NCBI RefSeq assembly: GCF_020447315.1
Contig: NZ_JAJADQ010000001.1
Location: 62,001 to 126,000, forward strand
DNA length: 64,000 nt
Direction: 5' to 3'
DNA from: Hymenobacter nitidus
GTDB taxonomy: Bacteria > Bacteroidota > Bacteroidia > Cytophagales > Hymenobacteraceae
Each line of letters starts with the position of its first letter. The first letter of the stretch is position 1. Shown here piece by piece: positions 25,257 to 34,723 of the stretch. The position numbers and the translations under genes are program-made. Below the pieces are notes generated by a model, which was not told the origin of the DNA, searched no databases, and worked only from the letters and a program-made list of their open reading frames with translations.

Positions 25257-27908
25257 TTACAACACTACCACGCGGGTAGTCAGCACTGCGCCGCTGGCCG
25301 TACTCACCCGCACCAGGTACATGCCCTTGGCCAGGCCGGCCGTAGGTACTTCCTTCACCACTCCCGTCCCCAGGGTTTCGCGCAGCAAACGCCCAGTCAT
25401 ATCGTAAAACTGCACGCGCACATCGGCGCTTTCGGCTACCAGAATCTGTAGCGGCTCGCCAGCCACAATCGGGTTGGGATATACTTGCACCTCGCTGAGC
25501 CGGATAAACTGGACTTCCTCAGTCTGGCTGTATATCACTCGCCCGTCGGCGAGTTCGAGCCGCACCCGGTATTCGTTGCGGCCGGAGGTGGGATTGGCAT
25601 CCACAAAAGTGGTTTGCAGGGTAGCAACCGGCGCTATGGTTTGCACTGCCACGGCCCCAGTAGGCGTCAGGCGCTCCAGCGTCACGGATTTGAGGCGGAA
25701 TATGGTACCAACCTCCAAGTCAAACAAAACCGTATCGGTAACGACAGTGCGTGGCAAAAAGCTTCTGACGTAGCAAGCCGTGCCCTGCTCCGTGAAATCA
25801 ATGGTAGTGCCCCGCTCCCCTAGTATTTTCCCATAAATGGGAGCCACGGCGTAGTAACGAATCGGCATCTGCGCCTTGGTCAGCACTAGGGCTGTATCAG
25901 CGGTTGTCAGGTAGGGCTCCAGAAAGTTCTGCACCAGGCGGTACACTTGGTACTGCTGAACCCCGGGCGTGCGGGGCCATAGCAACAGAGCTTCCTCTTC
26001 GCAGGCATAGCCCACGCTGGGCGTTAATGGACTCGCAATGCTGAAGGTATCGGACAGAAAAGTGGTGTTGCCAACCAGCATCCGAACGCGGGCCAAGGTA
26101 GTGGTATCGGGCACTGCCCAGCTGTAGTTGGTGCTGGCCAGAGGCACATCAGCTTTGAGCAGACGCCATTTCTGCGTACCCAGGGGCTGATATTCCAACC
26201 GCCCCGTACCAGTCTGCCCCGACCAGTGCCAGCGCAGAATGTTGGTAGCAGCGGGCCGTAGATTGGTCGTATTACCGGGGCGCACCCAATCGAAGCCAGC
26301 ACTGTATTCATATGCCAGACTGAAGGGCTGGGCCGCAGCAACTGCCGTTCCGCGCACCCGCACCGTATAGGCTCCGGCTTCCGGCACGTCAATACTGACT
26401 TGCTCTACATTGTTTAGTCGGTCGGCACGGCGCTTTGGCAGTTTCGCCAGGGAGTCGGCGTGCGGAAAAGTGCTCAGCGCCCAGGGTAGCCAGGTTTTCC
26501 CCGAGGCCATATGCACCAGCTCCAGATCCAGGTCGTGGACCAGGGCCTGCGCTGCGGCGGGTGAAGCGGCCGGATCGGCCCAGGCCAGGGTCACTTTCAG
26601 CTGCTGCTGGCCGGCGGGCACGGTAATGTTGAACGTGCGCAGGCTGCTTTGAGTGGCGGAGCCCTGGAAATAGTGCTGGTCGCGCACCGTCTGAATGGCA
26701 CCGGCCACATCGAGCTGCCCAAAGCCGGTTTCGAAATCAACTCCGGGGCGGCCCGTATCATCGGCGCTGTTGAGCAATACGGCTTTTACCAGCGCAGCGG
26801 ATGGTGTCGTGCCCGCATTCTGGGCCTGGTAGGCCTGTTGTACGAGTAAGCTGGCCCCCGAAACCAACGCCGCCGACTCGGAAGTACCGCCGGCGCCGTA
26901 GGCCACCAGCTCGGGCTTGATGCGCCCGTCGTAGGCGGGGCCGCGGGAGCTGAGCGGAGCTACCTGGCCCAGCTGGTCGGTGGCTCCCACGCTAAGAGTA
27001 TTCTTGGAGGTCTTGAACTGGCCGGTCAGGTTGGCTACCGCCGGAATGCCTTTGTAACGGCCTTCGGTGCTGGTTTGCGTGCCCACATTGCCCGACGAGA
27101 ATACGTGCACCAGCGTCGGATACTGCTGCACCTGCTGGTCATAGGCCTGCGACTCCAGCCCGTAGTAGTTCTCGATGGCCGCCACGCCGTAGGAATGGTT
27201 TTGCACGGTTATGCCCGCCGGTACCAGCGTATTTGCCTCATCCGGCAGCAAATTCTGGTAGCTGGAGGTGGCCAGCTTTGCCTGCCAGGCTACACCTTTG
27301 CCGGCCGGCGCCGAGTTGCCGGCACCGCCCACCAACGTGGCAATAGCAGTGGCGTGGGGCGAAGAGCTGGCAGTAAACAGGCTACTGGCGACAACCCGGC
27401 CCTTGAAATCAATATCGGTCGGGTCGAAGGAGTCTTCTTTGACGGATACGGTCAGGCCTTGCCCGGCCAGTTCGGGAAAGCGGGTATGCACCGTCGTAAT
27501 GCGATTCACGCTCAGGTCAGACTGATTCAGCTGCCGCTCATCGTAGGCCCGGCGGTTGGGCTTATCTACGAAATCGACCAACGGCGAGGCACTCAGCTGC
27601 TGCACTTGCGCTGGGGTAAGCTTTTCCAGCAGGAGCACTGGCGTGCCCGCCTCACGCACCACCCGAATTTGGCTGGCGGGCAGATTCAGCTTGGCCCAGG
27701 CCAGAAACTCGGCCTTGCGCCCGACGCTTACCCGCACGGCTTGGCGGGTGCCTGCGGTGAGCGGACAAGTTAGGCCCGGCGCTATTTTGGAACTGGTCTG
27801 CTTATGCTCCTGGGCCGCAGCCTGACCAGATAATCCCAGCAAGACACCGGTTAGAAGAACTCCCTGAAATACCGATAACTGGTGAAATATGCTGGCAATA
27901 TAGCGCAT
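25257..27908 (-). CDS. Subtilisin-like S8 peptidase with T9SS sorting domain
   Basis: An 883-residue secreted protease. A signal peptide ending in GQAAAQ leads into a propeptide-like region and the S8 domain. The likely triad is Asp near residue 159 (VKEDSFD), His near 185 (SSPHATAIA) and Ser near 343 (GGTSESAALVSG). The Asp motif departs from the canonical DTG. Fibronectin-like beta domains follow. The C-terminal 75 residues (VYPNPIVAGEPL...GMYLVRV) are a type A T9SS sorting domain, so the enzyme should cross the outer membrane and be surface-bound or released. The first ATG in good context is at 27908. Confidence 0.9.
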   Translation of the reverse strand: MRYIASIFHQLSVFQGVLLTGVLLGLSGQAAAQEHKQTSSKIAPGLTCPLTAGTRQAVRVSVGRKAEFLAWAKLNLPASQIRVVREAGTPVLLLEKLTPAQVQQLSASPLVDFVDKPNRRAYDERQLNQSDLSVNRITTVHTRFPELAGQGLTVSVKEDSFDPTDIDFKGRVVASSLFTASSSPHATAIATLVGGAGNSAPAGKGVAWQAKLATSSYQNLLPDEANTLVPAGITVQNHSYGVAAIENYYGLESQAYDQQVQQYPTLVHVFSSGNVGTQTSTEGRYKGIPAVANLTGQFKTSKNTLSVGATDQLGQVAPLSSRGPAYDGRIKPELVAYGAGGTSESAALVSGASLLVQQAYQAQNAGTTPSAALVKAVLLNSADDTGRPGVDFETGFGQLDVAGAIQTVRDQHYFQGSATQSSLRTFNITVPAGQQQLKVTLAWADPAASPAAAQALVHDLDLELVHMASGKTWLPWALSTFPHADSLAKLPKRRADRLNNVEQVSIDVPEAGAYTVRVRGTAVAAAQPFSLAYEYSAGFDWVRPGNTTNLRPAATNILRWHWSGQTGTGRLEYQPLGTQKWRLLKADVPLASTNYSWAVPDTTTLARVRMLVGNTTFLSDTFSIASPLTPSVGYACEEEALLLWPRTPGVQQYQVYRLVQNFLEPYLTTADTALVLTKAQMPIRYYAVAPIYGKILGERGTTIDFTEQGTACYVRSFLPRTVVTDTVLFDLEVGTIFRLKSVTLERLTPTGAVAVQTIAPVATLQTTFVDANPTSGRNEYRVRLELADGRVIYSQTEEVQFIRLSEVQVYPNPIVAGEPLQILVAESADVRVQFYDMTGRLLRETLGTGVVKEVPTAGLAKGMYLVRVSTASGAVLTTRVVVL

Positions 27909-28084
27909 CAACGAAAGCGGAAGGGTGGGAAGTAAGCTGCCCGACCTTACGCCGCCGGGACTGTTAAAGATAGGAAAAACACCGGCAGCAAGCCGGCAAA
28001 GCCTCTATTACTTCCAATAATCGAGGCATTATTTTATGAATATTATAAATCCGCGCTTCACTTGGCTTATGGAATACGGACACC

Positions 28085-29008
28085 TTACAGCTTATAGACT
28101 CCAATGCCGGCCACGGTAATTATGTAAGCGTACTGCTCGCCTAACACGATCTGCTGGATTTCTGTCGGGCTGACGGGCAGTGGCAGGGTGCGCTCCGTGA
28201 GGCTGTACAAATGAAACAGATGCACCGCCTTGTCGGTGAGATAGTACAACTCGTCGCCCCGGAAGCCGATGCTGCTCAGACCCGTAATAGGCAGCTTTTT
28301 GCGGTAATTTCCCAAGTTGTCGAACACATAGATGCCACTGGTACGGTCCACCAAATAGAGGTTGTTCTGGTATTGGCGCATAAACCGAAAGTCCGGTCTG
28401 GTGCGCCCGATAAGAATATCCAGGGGCGTATTCAGAGCAATGCGCTGCCCGGTAGGGTCATACTGGCGCAGGGTCAGGCTGCTTTCGTCGAGCAGCCAGA
28501 GTCGGTCGTCGGGAGCCAGCGTGGCGGCTCGTACCATCCCATCGAGCAAATCGGGCAGCCGAACCTGGCTGAGGGGAGCCATGAACCGGTCGAGCAGCAG
28601 AATTTCCTGCCGGTCATCGTAAAACACCAACACTTTAGATGTATTCCAGGCCTCGAGCTGGGCCGTGTGGCCGGGCTGGGGCGGCGAGTACGTGTTCAGC
28701 GGCTGCCCGTCGGGACCGTACTGGCGCACGTTGTTCTGCGAATCGCTCAGGTAGAGGTTGCCACGGCGGTCCAGAGAAGCCGGGCCGGGCTTGGGCAGGG
28801 CGATGGTACGCACCAGCGTCCAGCCATTCGTCTCAACCGGGGCCGTCTGAGCCGCCGCATTGATAATCGGGGCCGGGGCCGTAGCAGCGGGCTTTGCGGC
28901 TGGCACTACTGAAGCGGCTGAAGGCACTGTCGTTTGGGCCAACGCAGTTCCCAGACTTTGCAGAGAGAGCAGTACGCAAACGGCAAAGCTCTTAGCCCAA
29001 CAGCACAC
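28085..29008 (-). CDS. Exported propeller-like protein of unknown function
   Basis: About 307 residues with a signal peptide (LLSLQSLGTALAQ) and, after a Pro/Ala linker, repeated NHL/YncE-like strand sets (GPASLDRRGNLYLSDSQNNVRQYGP, APDDRLWLLDESSLTLRQYDP, IYVFDNLGNYRK), suggesting a beta-propeller. An ATG at 29050 or 29044 would overlap the preceding gene by 35-41 bp and add non-signal residues. GTG at 29008, which begins one base after the upstream TAA, gives a proper signal peptide and is preferred. Its translation is probably coupled to the LpxH-like gene. Confidence 0.65.
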   Translation of the reverse strand: MCCWAKSFAVCVLLSLQSLGTALAQTTVPSAASVVPAAKPAATAPAPIINAAAQTAPVETNGWTLVRTIALPKPGPASLDRRGNLYLSDSQNNVRQYGPDGQPLNTYSPPQPGHTAQLEAWNTSKVLVFYDDRQEILLLDRFMAPLSQVRLPDLLDGMVRAATLAPDDRLWLLDESSLTLRQYDPTGQRIALNTPLDILIGRTRPDFRFMRQYQNNLYLVDRTSGIYVFDNLGNYRKKLPITGLSSIGFRGDELYYLTDKAVHLFHLYSLTERTLPLPVSPTEIQQIVLGEQYAYIITVAGIGVYKL

Positions 29009-29009
29009 C

Positions 29010-29795
29010 TTACTTCTGCTCAAAATGCCGTAGTGCCAGTTCATGCCCATCGTATACGGCGTAGGAACAATAATTGACCCACTCCCCCAGATTCACGTAG
29101 CGACTCTGAGCTGTCACGGGCACGTCGAGCGGCAGGTGGCGGTGCCCAAACACATAGTAATCGTGGTGGTGCAGCCGCTCCAACTCCCGGCAATACACCA
29201 GCAGCCACTCATCGTCGCCAAAGTATTTCTCGTCGGCAGCGCCGTTCTGAATGCGGCTGCGCTGGCTCCATTTGTTGGCCAGCCCGATACCGAAGTTGGG
29301 ATGCAGGCGCGCAAACAGCCACTGGGCCACCGGGCTGGCAAAAATTCGCTTCAGCACCTTATAGGTGTGGTCCTTCGGCCCCAGCCCGTCGCCGTGCCCA
29401 ATGTGAAACTCCTGGTTACCGATGCGCTGGCTCATCGGATGACGCATAATGGGAATGTTCAGCTCCTTGGTAAAGTAGTCGAACATCCACATGTCATGGT
29501 TGCCGGTAAAGAAAGTGACGGGAATTCCGGCATCGGTCAGCTCGGCCAGCTTGCCCTGCAACCGGATAAAACCGCGCGGAATAGCATGCCGATACTCAAA
29601 CCAGAAGTCGAAAATATCCCCAACCAGGTAAATAGCGGCGGCATTGGGCGCAATCTGGTCGAGCCAGCGCACGATTTTCCGTTCCCGCTCGGCGGAGCGC
29701 ACCGCGTCGGGGGCTCCCAGGTGGAAGTCGGAGGCGAAGTATACGTTGCGGCCGGGCGGCAGAACAAGATCAGGCAGTTGCTTCGGGCGCGTCAT
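29010..29795 (-). CDS. lpxH: UDP-2,3-diacylglucosamine diphosphatase-like metallophosphoesterase
   Basis: A 261-residue calcineurin-like hydrolase. The metal-binding blocks are all present: SDFHLGAP, GDIFDFWFEY, GNHDMW, HIGHGDGLG and FGHRHLP. These match LpxH, which cleaves UDP-diacylglucosamine to lipid X in lipid A synthesis. An upstream start at 29855 would overlap the LUD gene by 86 bp; the ATG at 29795 leaves a 26-bp overlap and starts just before the conserved domain. Bacteroidota may carry several LpxH-like paralogues, so the exact substrate is inferred. Confidence 0.85.
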   Translation of the reverse strand: MTRPKQLPDLVLPPGRNVYFASDFHLGAPDAVRSAERERKIVRWLDQIAPNAAAIYLVGDIFDFWFEYRHAIPRGFIRLQGKLAELTDAGIPVTFFTGNHDMWMFDYFTKELNIPIMRHPMSQRIGNQEFHIGHGDGLGPKDHTYKVLKRIFASPVAQWLFARLHPNFGIGLANKWSQRSRIQNGAADEKYFGDDEWLLVYCRELERLHHHDYYVFGHRHLPLDVPVTAQSRYVNLGEWVNYCSYAVYDGHELALRHFEQK

Positions 29796-30423
29796 CCAGT
29801 AAAAACAACACGATGCTGCGCGGGCCATGAGCTCCGAGCACCAACGTTTTTTCAATATCAGCCGTACGGCTGGGGCCCGTTGTGAGCGAAATCATGGAGG
29901 GCAATTTATCGTCGTATTCCCCCTGCACCCGTTTGAGCGCGTCGCCAATATCGGGTACAATCTGGGAGGCGCGGGCCAGTACCAGATGCTGGTCGGGGTA
30001 GATGCTGAGGCGGCGGCCACTGGCCGAGGCGCCACTCACCAGCACGCTGCCGGTGCGGGCTACCAGCGCCTCGCAGGTCGTCAGGCCGGCATCAGCCTTC
30101 TGCAGCCAGTCGGCTTCATCCCCGATAAACCCAATGCCGCCGCTATGGAGCAGCTTTTTCAGTTCCGGCTCCCACACGTACAGGTTGTCGAGCGCCTTCT
30201 CCTTTTTGTAGGTAAACAGCTGGTCATAGAAGTGCTCTTCCGACACGCAGTAGTAGAACACGCCACCGGCCCGCACGAAGCTTTCGGCAAACGTCACGGC
30301 CAGGTCATCGTGGGGCGCCGGGTGCAGCGGCAGCGTAAAATCGGGAGCGGCCGGCTGCGGGGCCGGCTGCTGCAACGACTCCCGAATGCGGCGCAGAATG
30401 ATGTCGCGGGAAGTTTCGGACAT
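29770..30423 (-). CDS. LUD-domain protein (LutC/YkgG-like)
   Basis: A 217-residue protein of the LUD family. Typical features are the N-terminal helix SRDIILRRIRESL, the block TCEALVARTGSVLVSG, and the C-terminal LTTGPSRTADIEKTLVLGAHGPRSI. LutC belongs to the LutABC lactate oxidase complex, but lutA and lutB are not beside it; in Bacteroidota a solitary LUD gene near ftsH is frequent. It overlaps the LpxH-like gene by 26 bp, so the two are likely co-translated. Confidence 0.85.
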   Translation of the reverse strand: MSETSRDIILRRIRESLQQPAPQPAAPDFTLPLHPAPHDDLAVTFAESFVRAGGVFYYCVSEEHFYDQLFTYKKEKALDNLYVWEPELKKLLHSGGIGFIGDEADWLQKADAGLTTCEALVARTGSVLVSGASASGRRLSIYPDQHLVLARASQIVPDIGDALKRVQGEYDDKLPSMISLTTGPSRTADIEKTLVLGAHGPRSIVLFLLDDAPEATA

Positions 30424-30517
30424 AGGAACTACTTAAGGAAACGAGGAAAGAGGTAATCAAAGATAGAAAGACCCGCCAATAGCTACTCGTAGGCCGCACT
30501 TGAAATGCCCCCAGCAG

Positions 30518-30550
30518 AAAAAAAGCCAGCCTGAAGCAGGCTGGCTTTTT
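30518..30550 (-). terminator. Terminator downstream of ftsH
   Basis: AAAAAGCCAGCCTG and CAGGCTGGCTTTTT pair perfectly around an AAG loop, 20 bp after the ftsH stop on the minus strand. Confidence 0.9.
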
Positions 30551-30569
30551 AGATGGCATTAAATACTAT

Positions 30570-32687
30570 TTAGACATCAAACGAGACAGTACTACCCGTT
30601 GGTACATCGTTGCTCGAATTTGTGTCGCGCGGCCGGCTGTCGAGGCCGGGCAGGTCACTTTCCGGCAGATCGTTGCTCAGGGGCACCGGGTGCTCCTGCT
30701 TCCGCTCGCTGAGCGTCTCACTGCGGTCAGTGCCAGCCATATGCGCCTGGTACGAGGTCTGGTTATCGTAGGGGCGCTTGCCAACAAGGCGCTCCAGATC
30801 TTCCTGCAGCAGCACTTCTTTTTCCAGCAGTTCCTTGGCAATAACTTCCAGTTCGTGGCGCCGCTCGGTCAGCAGCTCCTTGGTACGGGTGTAGGCATTT
30901 TCCACGATAGTGCGCACCTCTTCGTCGATGAGCTGCGAAGTTGCCTCAGAGTAAGGCTTCGAGAAACCGTACTCATTCTGCCCTTTTGAGTCATAATACG
31001 AGATGTTGCCCAGCTTAGCGTTCATACCATACATGGTCACGATGCTGTAGGCCATTTTGGTAATCCGCTCCAGATCGGACAGAGCTCCGGTCGAGATTTT
31101 GCCGAACACCAGTTCCTCGGCGGCGCGGCCACCTAAGGCCATGCACATCTCGTCGGTCAGCTGCTCCGTGTTGTATAGGAACTGCTCACGGGGCAGATAC
31201 TGGGCATAACCCAATGCCGCTACTCCGCGGGGCACAATGCTCACTTTCACCAACGGGTCGGCGTGCTCCAGGAACCAGCCAGCAATGGCATGACCGGCTT
31301 CGTGGTAAGCCACAATGCGCTTCTCGTTGGGCGAAATGATCTTGTTTTTCTTCTCTAAGCCACCAATCACGCGGTCAACGGCATCGGTAAAGTCCTGCAT
31401 GGTCACCATCTTTTTGTCGCGGCGGGCGGCAATCAGGGCGGCTTCGTTGCAGACGTTGGCAATTTCGGCACCGGCAAAGCCAGGCGTTTGTGCGGCCAGC
31501 TTACGGGCGTTTACATCGGGGCCCAACGTCAGGGGCTTCAGGTGCACGTCGAAAATCTGAGTGCGGCCGTTAATGTCGGGCTTGTCGATGCTGATCTGCC
31601 GGTCGAAACGGCCGGGGCGTAGCAACGCGGAGTCGAGCGTATCGGGGCGGTTGGTAGCGGCTAGGATGATAACCCCGGAGTCGGTACCGAAACCGTCCAT
31701 TTCTACCAGCAGCGAGTTGAGCGTGTTTTCCCGCTCATCATTGCCGCCGGGTACGTTGCCACGGCTACGGCTACGGCCAATGGCGTCAATTTCGTCGATG
31801 AAGATGATGCAAGGCGCCTTGGCTTTGGCTTGCTTAAACAAGTCGCGCACCCGGGCCGCACCTACGCCGACAAACATTTCCACGAAGTCGGAACCCGACA
31901 ACGAGAAGAACGGAACGTCGGCTTCACCAGCTACCGCCTTAGCCATCAGGGTCTTACCCGTGCCGGGAGGACCCACCAACAAAGCACCTTTGGGAATCTT
32001 ACCGCCGAGAACCGTGAACTTCGAAGGGTTCTTCAGAAACTCTACGATTTCCTCGACTTCCTCTTTGGCTTCTTCCAGACCGGCAACGTCCTTGAAGGTA
32101 ATCTTCACCTTGTCGCCGCCTTCGAAAAGAGCCGCGCGACTTTTGCCGATATTAAAAATCTGCCCGCCGGGTCCGCCAGCTCCGCTCATGCGGCGCATCA
32201 GGAACCAGAAGCCGACAAACAGAATCAGGATCAGGCCCCAGCTGCTCAGCAGGTCGCCGTAGCCTTGCTTGGTTTCGATGTTCAGACCTACCTGCTGGGT
32301 ATCCGGCAGCGCGGCCTGCATCTTGTCGAGGTCTTCCTTGAAGGTTTTGCCGTCTACGACGCGGAAACTGTACTGCGGGCCGGCATCCAGCGACAAAGGT
32401 CCACGCTGGCTGAGCTCCTTGTTATATTTAGCGTTGCGGGCAGCTTCCGGCTTTAGCGTCACCTCCACCGTCCGGTCGTTTACCAGGGTCACGTCACGCA
32501 CGTCACCGGCCAGCAGCATCTGCTTAAACTTCTGCTGGTTTATATCAATGGTTGAGCTGCTACGATTGATGAAGAGCATCCCGAAGATGAACACCACCAA
32601 CCCAGCCAGCACCCACATCTGCATGCTCGGCCGGGGAGCCGGCGAGGGCAGTATTGGCTTTTTCTTTTTGGGGGTTGTATCTGGCAT
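30570..32687 (-). CDS. ftsH: ATP-dependent zinc metalloprotease FtsH
   Basis: The 705-residue inner-membrane AAA+ protease degrades membrane and regulatory proteins. Transmembrane segments are at about 24-41 and 148-164 with a periplasmic domain between. Walker A GPPGTGKT is at 239-246, the AAA second region of homology follows, and the zinc site HEAGH is near 462-466. The C-terminal tail after about 640 is polar and low in conservation. It is downstream of rsfS (80 bp) in the same direction. Confidence 0.97.
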   Translation of the reverse strand: MPDTTPKKKKPILPSPAPRPSMQMWVLAGLVVFIFGMLFINRSSSTIDINQQKFKQMLLAGDVRDVTLVNDRTVEVTLKPEAARNAKYNKELSQRGPLSLDAGPQYSFRVVDGKTFKEDLDKMQAALPDTQQVGLNIETKQGYGDLLSSWGLILILFVGFWFLMRRMSGAGGPGGQIFNIGKSRAALFEGGDKVKITFKDVAGLEEAKEEVEEIVEFLKNPSKFTVLGGKIPKGALLVGPPGTGKTLMAKAVAGEADVPFFSLSGSDFVEMFVGVGAARVRDLFKQAKAKAPCIIFIDEIDAIGRSRSRGNVPGGNDERENTLNSLLVEMDGFGTDSGVIILAATNRPDTLDSALLRPGRFDRQISIDKPDINGRTQIFDVHLKPLTLGPDVNARKLAAQTPGFAGAEIANVCNEAALIAARRDKKMVTMQDFTDAVDRVIGGLEKKNKIISPNEKRIVAYHEAGHAIAGWFLEHADPLVKVSIVPRGVAALGYAQYLPREQFLYNTEQLTDEMCMALGGRAAEELVFGKISTGALSDLERITKMAYSIVTMYGMNAKLGNISYYDSKGQNEYGFSKPYSEATSQLIDEEVRTIVENAYTRTKELLTERRHELEVIAKELLEKEVLLQEDLERLVGKRPYDNQTSYQAHMAGTDRSETLSERKQEHPVPLSNDLPESDLPGLDSRPRDTNSSNDVPTGSTVSFDV

Positions 32688-32767
32688 GAAAAGGGTTTCT
32701 AAACGAAGAACAAAGGCGGAACCGCCGCCCGCGCTAATTGTTAAGACGCACTCGGGCCGGTTTTACT

Positions 32768-33154
32768 TTAAACGGCTTCGGCCTCTTCCGTAATATATTT
32801 TATTTCGGCATCACCCCACAGCTCCTCCAGCGCGTAGAACTGCCGACGGTCGCGCAGGAAAATATGCACTACCACGTCGACGTAGTCGAGCAGTACCCAT
32901 TCCCGGTTCATGCGGCCTTCAGTTTGCCAGGGGTTCTGGCCGGTAAGCTTCTCAACTTCTTCTTCCACGGAACGCGCAATGGCGTCCAGTTGGGTATCGG
33001 AGGAAGCAGAGCAGATAATGAAATAATCCGCTACTGCATTTTTTAGGTCCTTCAGATTGAGCACAACGATATCAGCCGCTTTTTTCTCCTGCATGCCGCG
33101 TACTACGACGTCTGCCAATCTGTCTGAATCCTGCCGAACCAGGGTACTTTTCAT
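32768..33154 (-). CDS. rsfS: Ribosome silencing factor RsfS
   Basis: A 128-residue protein that binds uL14 on the large ribosomal subunit and blocks subunit joining in starvation. The family signature (DIVVLNLKDLKNAVADYFIICS, then WVLLDYVDVVVHIFLRDRRQFYALEELWGDA) is complete. It is divergent from birA (41 bp) and heads the rsfS-ftsH unit, a common order in Bacteroidota. Confidence 0.95.
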   Translation of the reverse strand: MKSTLVRQDSDRLADVVVRGMQEKKAADIVVLNLKDLKNAVADYFIICSASSDTQLDAIARSVEEEVEKLTGQNPWQTEGRMNREWVLLDYVDVVVHIFLRDRRQFYALEELWGDAEIKYITEEAEAV

Positions 33155-33164
33155 AGGGTATTGT

Positions 33165-33172
33165 TAGGTTTG
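33165..33172 (+). promoter_or_regulatory. -7 box of birA
   Basis: TAGGTTTG fits TAnnTTTG and would give a leader of roughly 15-18 nt before the GTG at 33196. No clear -33 TTG is seen. Confidence 0.45.
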
Positions 33173-33195
33173 AACGCACAAAGTAAGAAATTCAG

Positions 33196-33963
33196 GTGGA
33201 GGCACTATTCCCCCAAACCCTATTCACGGGCCAACAAATTGTTTGGTTGCCCGAATGCGCCTCGACAAACAGCGAGGCACAGGCTCTTATTGTCAAAAAC
33301 AGCGCCACCGATGGTTGTACGGTCATAACCGACAAACAGACCGCTGGCCGGGGCCAACGTGGCAACCGCTGGGAAGCCAGCCCGGGCGAAAACCTGACAC
33401 TATCGGTTATCTGGCAGCCCACCTTCCTGGCTCCCACCGACCAGTTTCAGCTAAGCCAGGCCGTGGCGCTGGGCGTGCTGGACTGGGCACGTAGCCTGCT
33501 GGGTCCCGATGCCGCCCTGCGCCTGAAGTGGCCCAACGACATTTACTACGGTGCCCAGAAGCTGGGGGGTATCCTGATTGAAAACACCATAAGCGGCGCC
33601 AAGATTCAATATAGCATCGTCGGAATTGGGATAAATGTCAATCAGCGCGAGTTCGGCATGCCCACGGCCACCTCCCTGGCTTGGCTTACCGGCCGGGCCT
33701 ACACCCTGAAAACGCTGATTACGCGCCTGCTGGAGTTTCTGGAGAGGCGCTACCTGATGCTGCGGGCCGGCCGGGTGGCAGCCCTGCGCTTCGACTACCT
33801 GCAGGCTCTGTACCGCTACCAGGAAATCCACGATTATGAGGTGGACGGGCAGCCCGTGCAGGGGCAGATTGTGGGCGTAGACGAAACCGGCCGCCTGATG
33901 GTGGAAATCGAGCGGGAGCTCAGAAGTTTCGCGCTGCAGGAAATTAAATATATACATAAGTAG
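33196..33963 (+). CDS. birA: Biotin--[acetyl-CoA-carboxylase] ligase
   Basis: A 255-residue biotin protein ligase that activates biotin to biotinyl-AMP and attaches it to carrier lysines. The conserved blocks are CASTNSEAQ, the biotinyl-AMP loop GRGQRG (residues 51-56), LKWPNDIYYGAQKLGGILIE and a small C-terminal SH3-like domain. It lacks an N-terminal DNA-binding domain, so it is a class I enzyme without repressor function. The start is GTG; no ATG lies in frame upstream of the conserved core. Confidence 0.94.
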   Translation: MEALFPQTLFTGQQIVWLPECASTNSEAQALIVKNSATDGCTVITDKQTAGRGQRGNRWEASPGENLTLSVIWQPTFLAPTDQFQLSQAVALGVLDWARSLLGPDAALRLKWPNDIYYGAQKLGGILIENTISGAKIQYSIVGIGINVNQREFGMPTATSLAWLTGRAYTLKTLITRLLEFLERRYLMLRAGRVAALRFDYLQALYRYQEIHDYEVDGQPVQGQIVGVDETGRLMVEIERELRSFALQEIKYIHK

Positions 33964-34164
33964 TTGTTGGTCGTGCCGGGGCTTGCTGTGTCAGCGAGGA
34001 ACGTGGTGCCCCGTGAATAAACCTTTGCCTATCGTCATGCTCTAACCGGCTGGCTGGCAACCCTTGGGCAGCAAACTGTGTCAGTCTGGAAAATAAGGCA
34101 CGGTGCTTGTCTTTATAACTCGACTGCAAACGTCCGCTACCTTACCGCTCTGAACCTACCCAAC

Positions 34165-34566
34165 ATGAAAACTTCTACGCGTCTTTTTTTACTTCTGGCT
34201 CTGGTGCTGGCTCAGCTCTCGTCTTTGGCCGCCACCGTTGGGCTTTCCCTGCGGCACCAGATGATGACCAGCCAGACTACTCCGGCCCGGCCCGCAACAG
34301 CGGTAGCCACACCTTTGCTTAGCCTGTATCCCAACCCCAGCAAGGGCCTGGTGATGGTGTCATTAGAGCAGAAAGCCTCCGAAAACTACAAGCTGCGCTT
34401 CAGCAACATCATTGGCCGGGAAGTACGGACCATTGCCCTGCGGCCCGAAATTGGAATGGAAGGCACGCCCGTTAATCTGTCGGATCTGCCCGCCGGCGTG
34501 TACTTCTACAGCCTGCTGGTCAACGATAAGGTAGTAAGCACCAAGCGGTTAATTCTACAGAATTAA
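34165..34566 (+). CDS. Small T9SS sorting-domain protein
   Basis: A 133-residue protein consisting of a signal peptide (MKTSTRLFLLLALVLAQLSSLA), a short linker and a T9SS type A sorting domain (LYPNPSKGLVMVSL...LPAGVYFYSLLVNDKVVSTKRLIL). There is essentially no cargo domain. The frame is open upstream to 34078, but the ATG at 34165 gives the signal peptide. It may be a remnant of a larger secreted protein or a genuine stand-alone tail. Confidence 0.8.
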   Translation: MKTSTRLFLLLALVLAQLSSLAATVGLSLRHQMMTSQTTPARPATAVATPLLSLYPNPSKGLVMVSLEQKASENYKLRFSNIIGREVRTIALRPEIGMEGTPVNLSDLPAGVYFYSLLVNDKVVSTKRLILQN

Positions 34567-34593
34567 GCAATTCAGTTCCTGACCATCTTCCTG

Positions 34594-34623
34594 AAAGCAG
34601 CCAGCATCCTGGCTGCTTTTTTT
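34594..34623 (+). terminator. Rho-independent terminator
   Basis: AAAGCAGCCAG-CATC-CTGGCTGCTTTTTTT, 28 bp after the preceding stop. Confidence 0.9.
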
Positions 34624-34693
34624 ATGCATTCCCCGGAATATAGCCGCCGGCAGGTGTCTGTATTCGGGGTGCGGCATGGCCAGATTTATTGCC

Positions 34694-34701
34694 TACTTTT
34701 G
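34694..34701 (+). promoter_or_regulatory. -7 box of the DUF2723 gene
   Basis: TACTTTTG fits TAnnTTTG, 22 bp before the ATG at 34724. The -33 element is not clear. Confidence 0.45.
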
Positions 34702-34723
34702 GCCCTTCTCTGATTAAACCAGT

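Noticed and set aside
29770-29855. 86-bp overlap of the LpxH-like and LUD genes
   Set aside because: It is explained by an upstream false start; the ATG at 29795 leaves a normal 26-bp overlap.
33964-34164. Hairpin-like GC-rich stretch considered as a tRNA or small RNA
   Set aside because: Only one imperfect stem (CCGGGGC / GCCCCG) is visible, with no cloverleaf and no T-loop.
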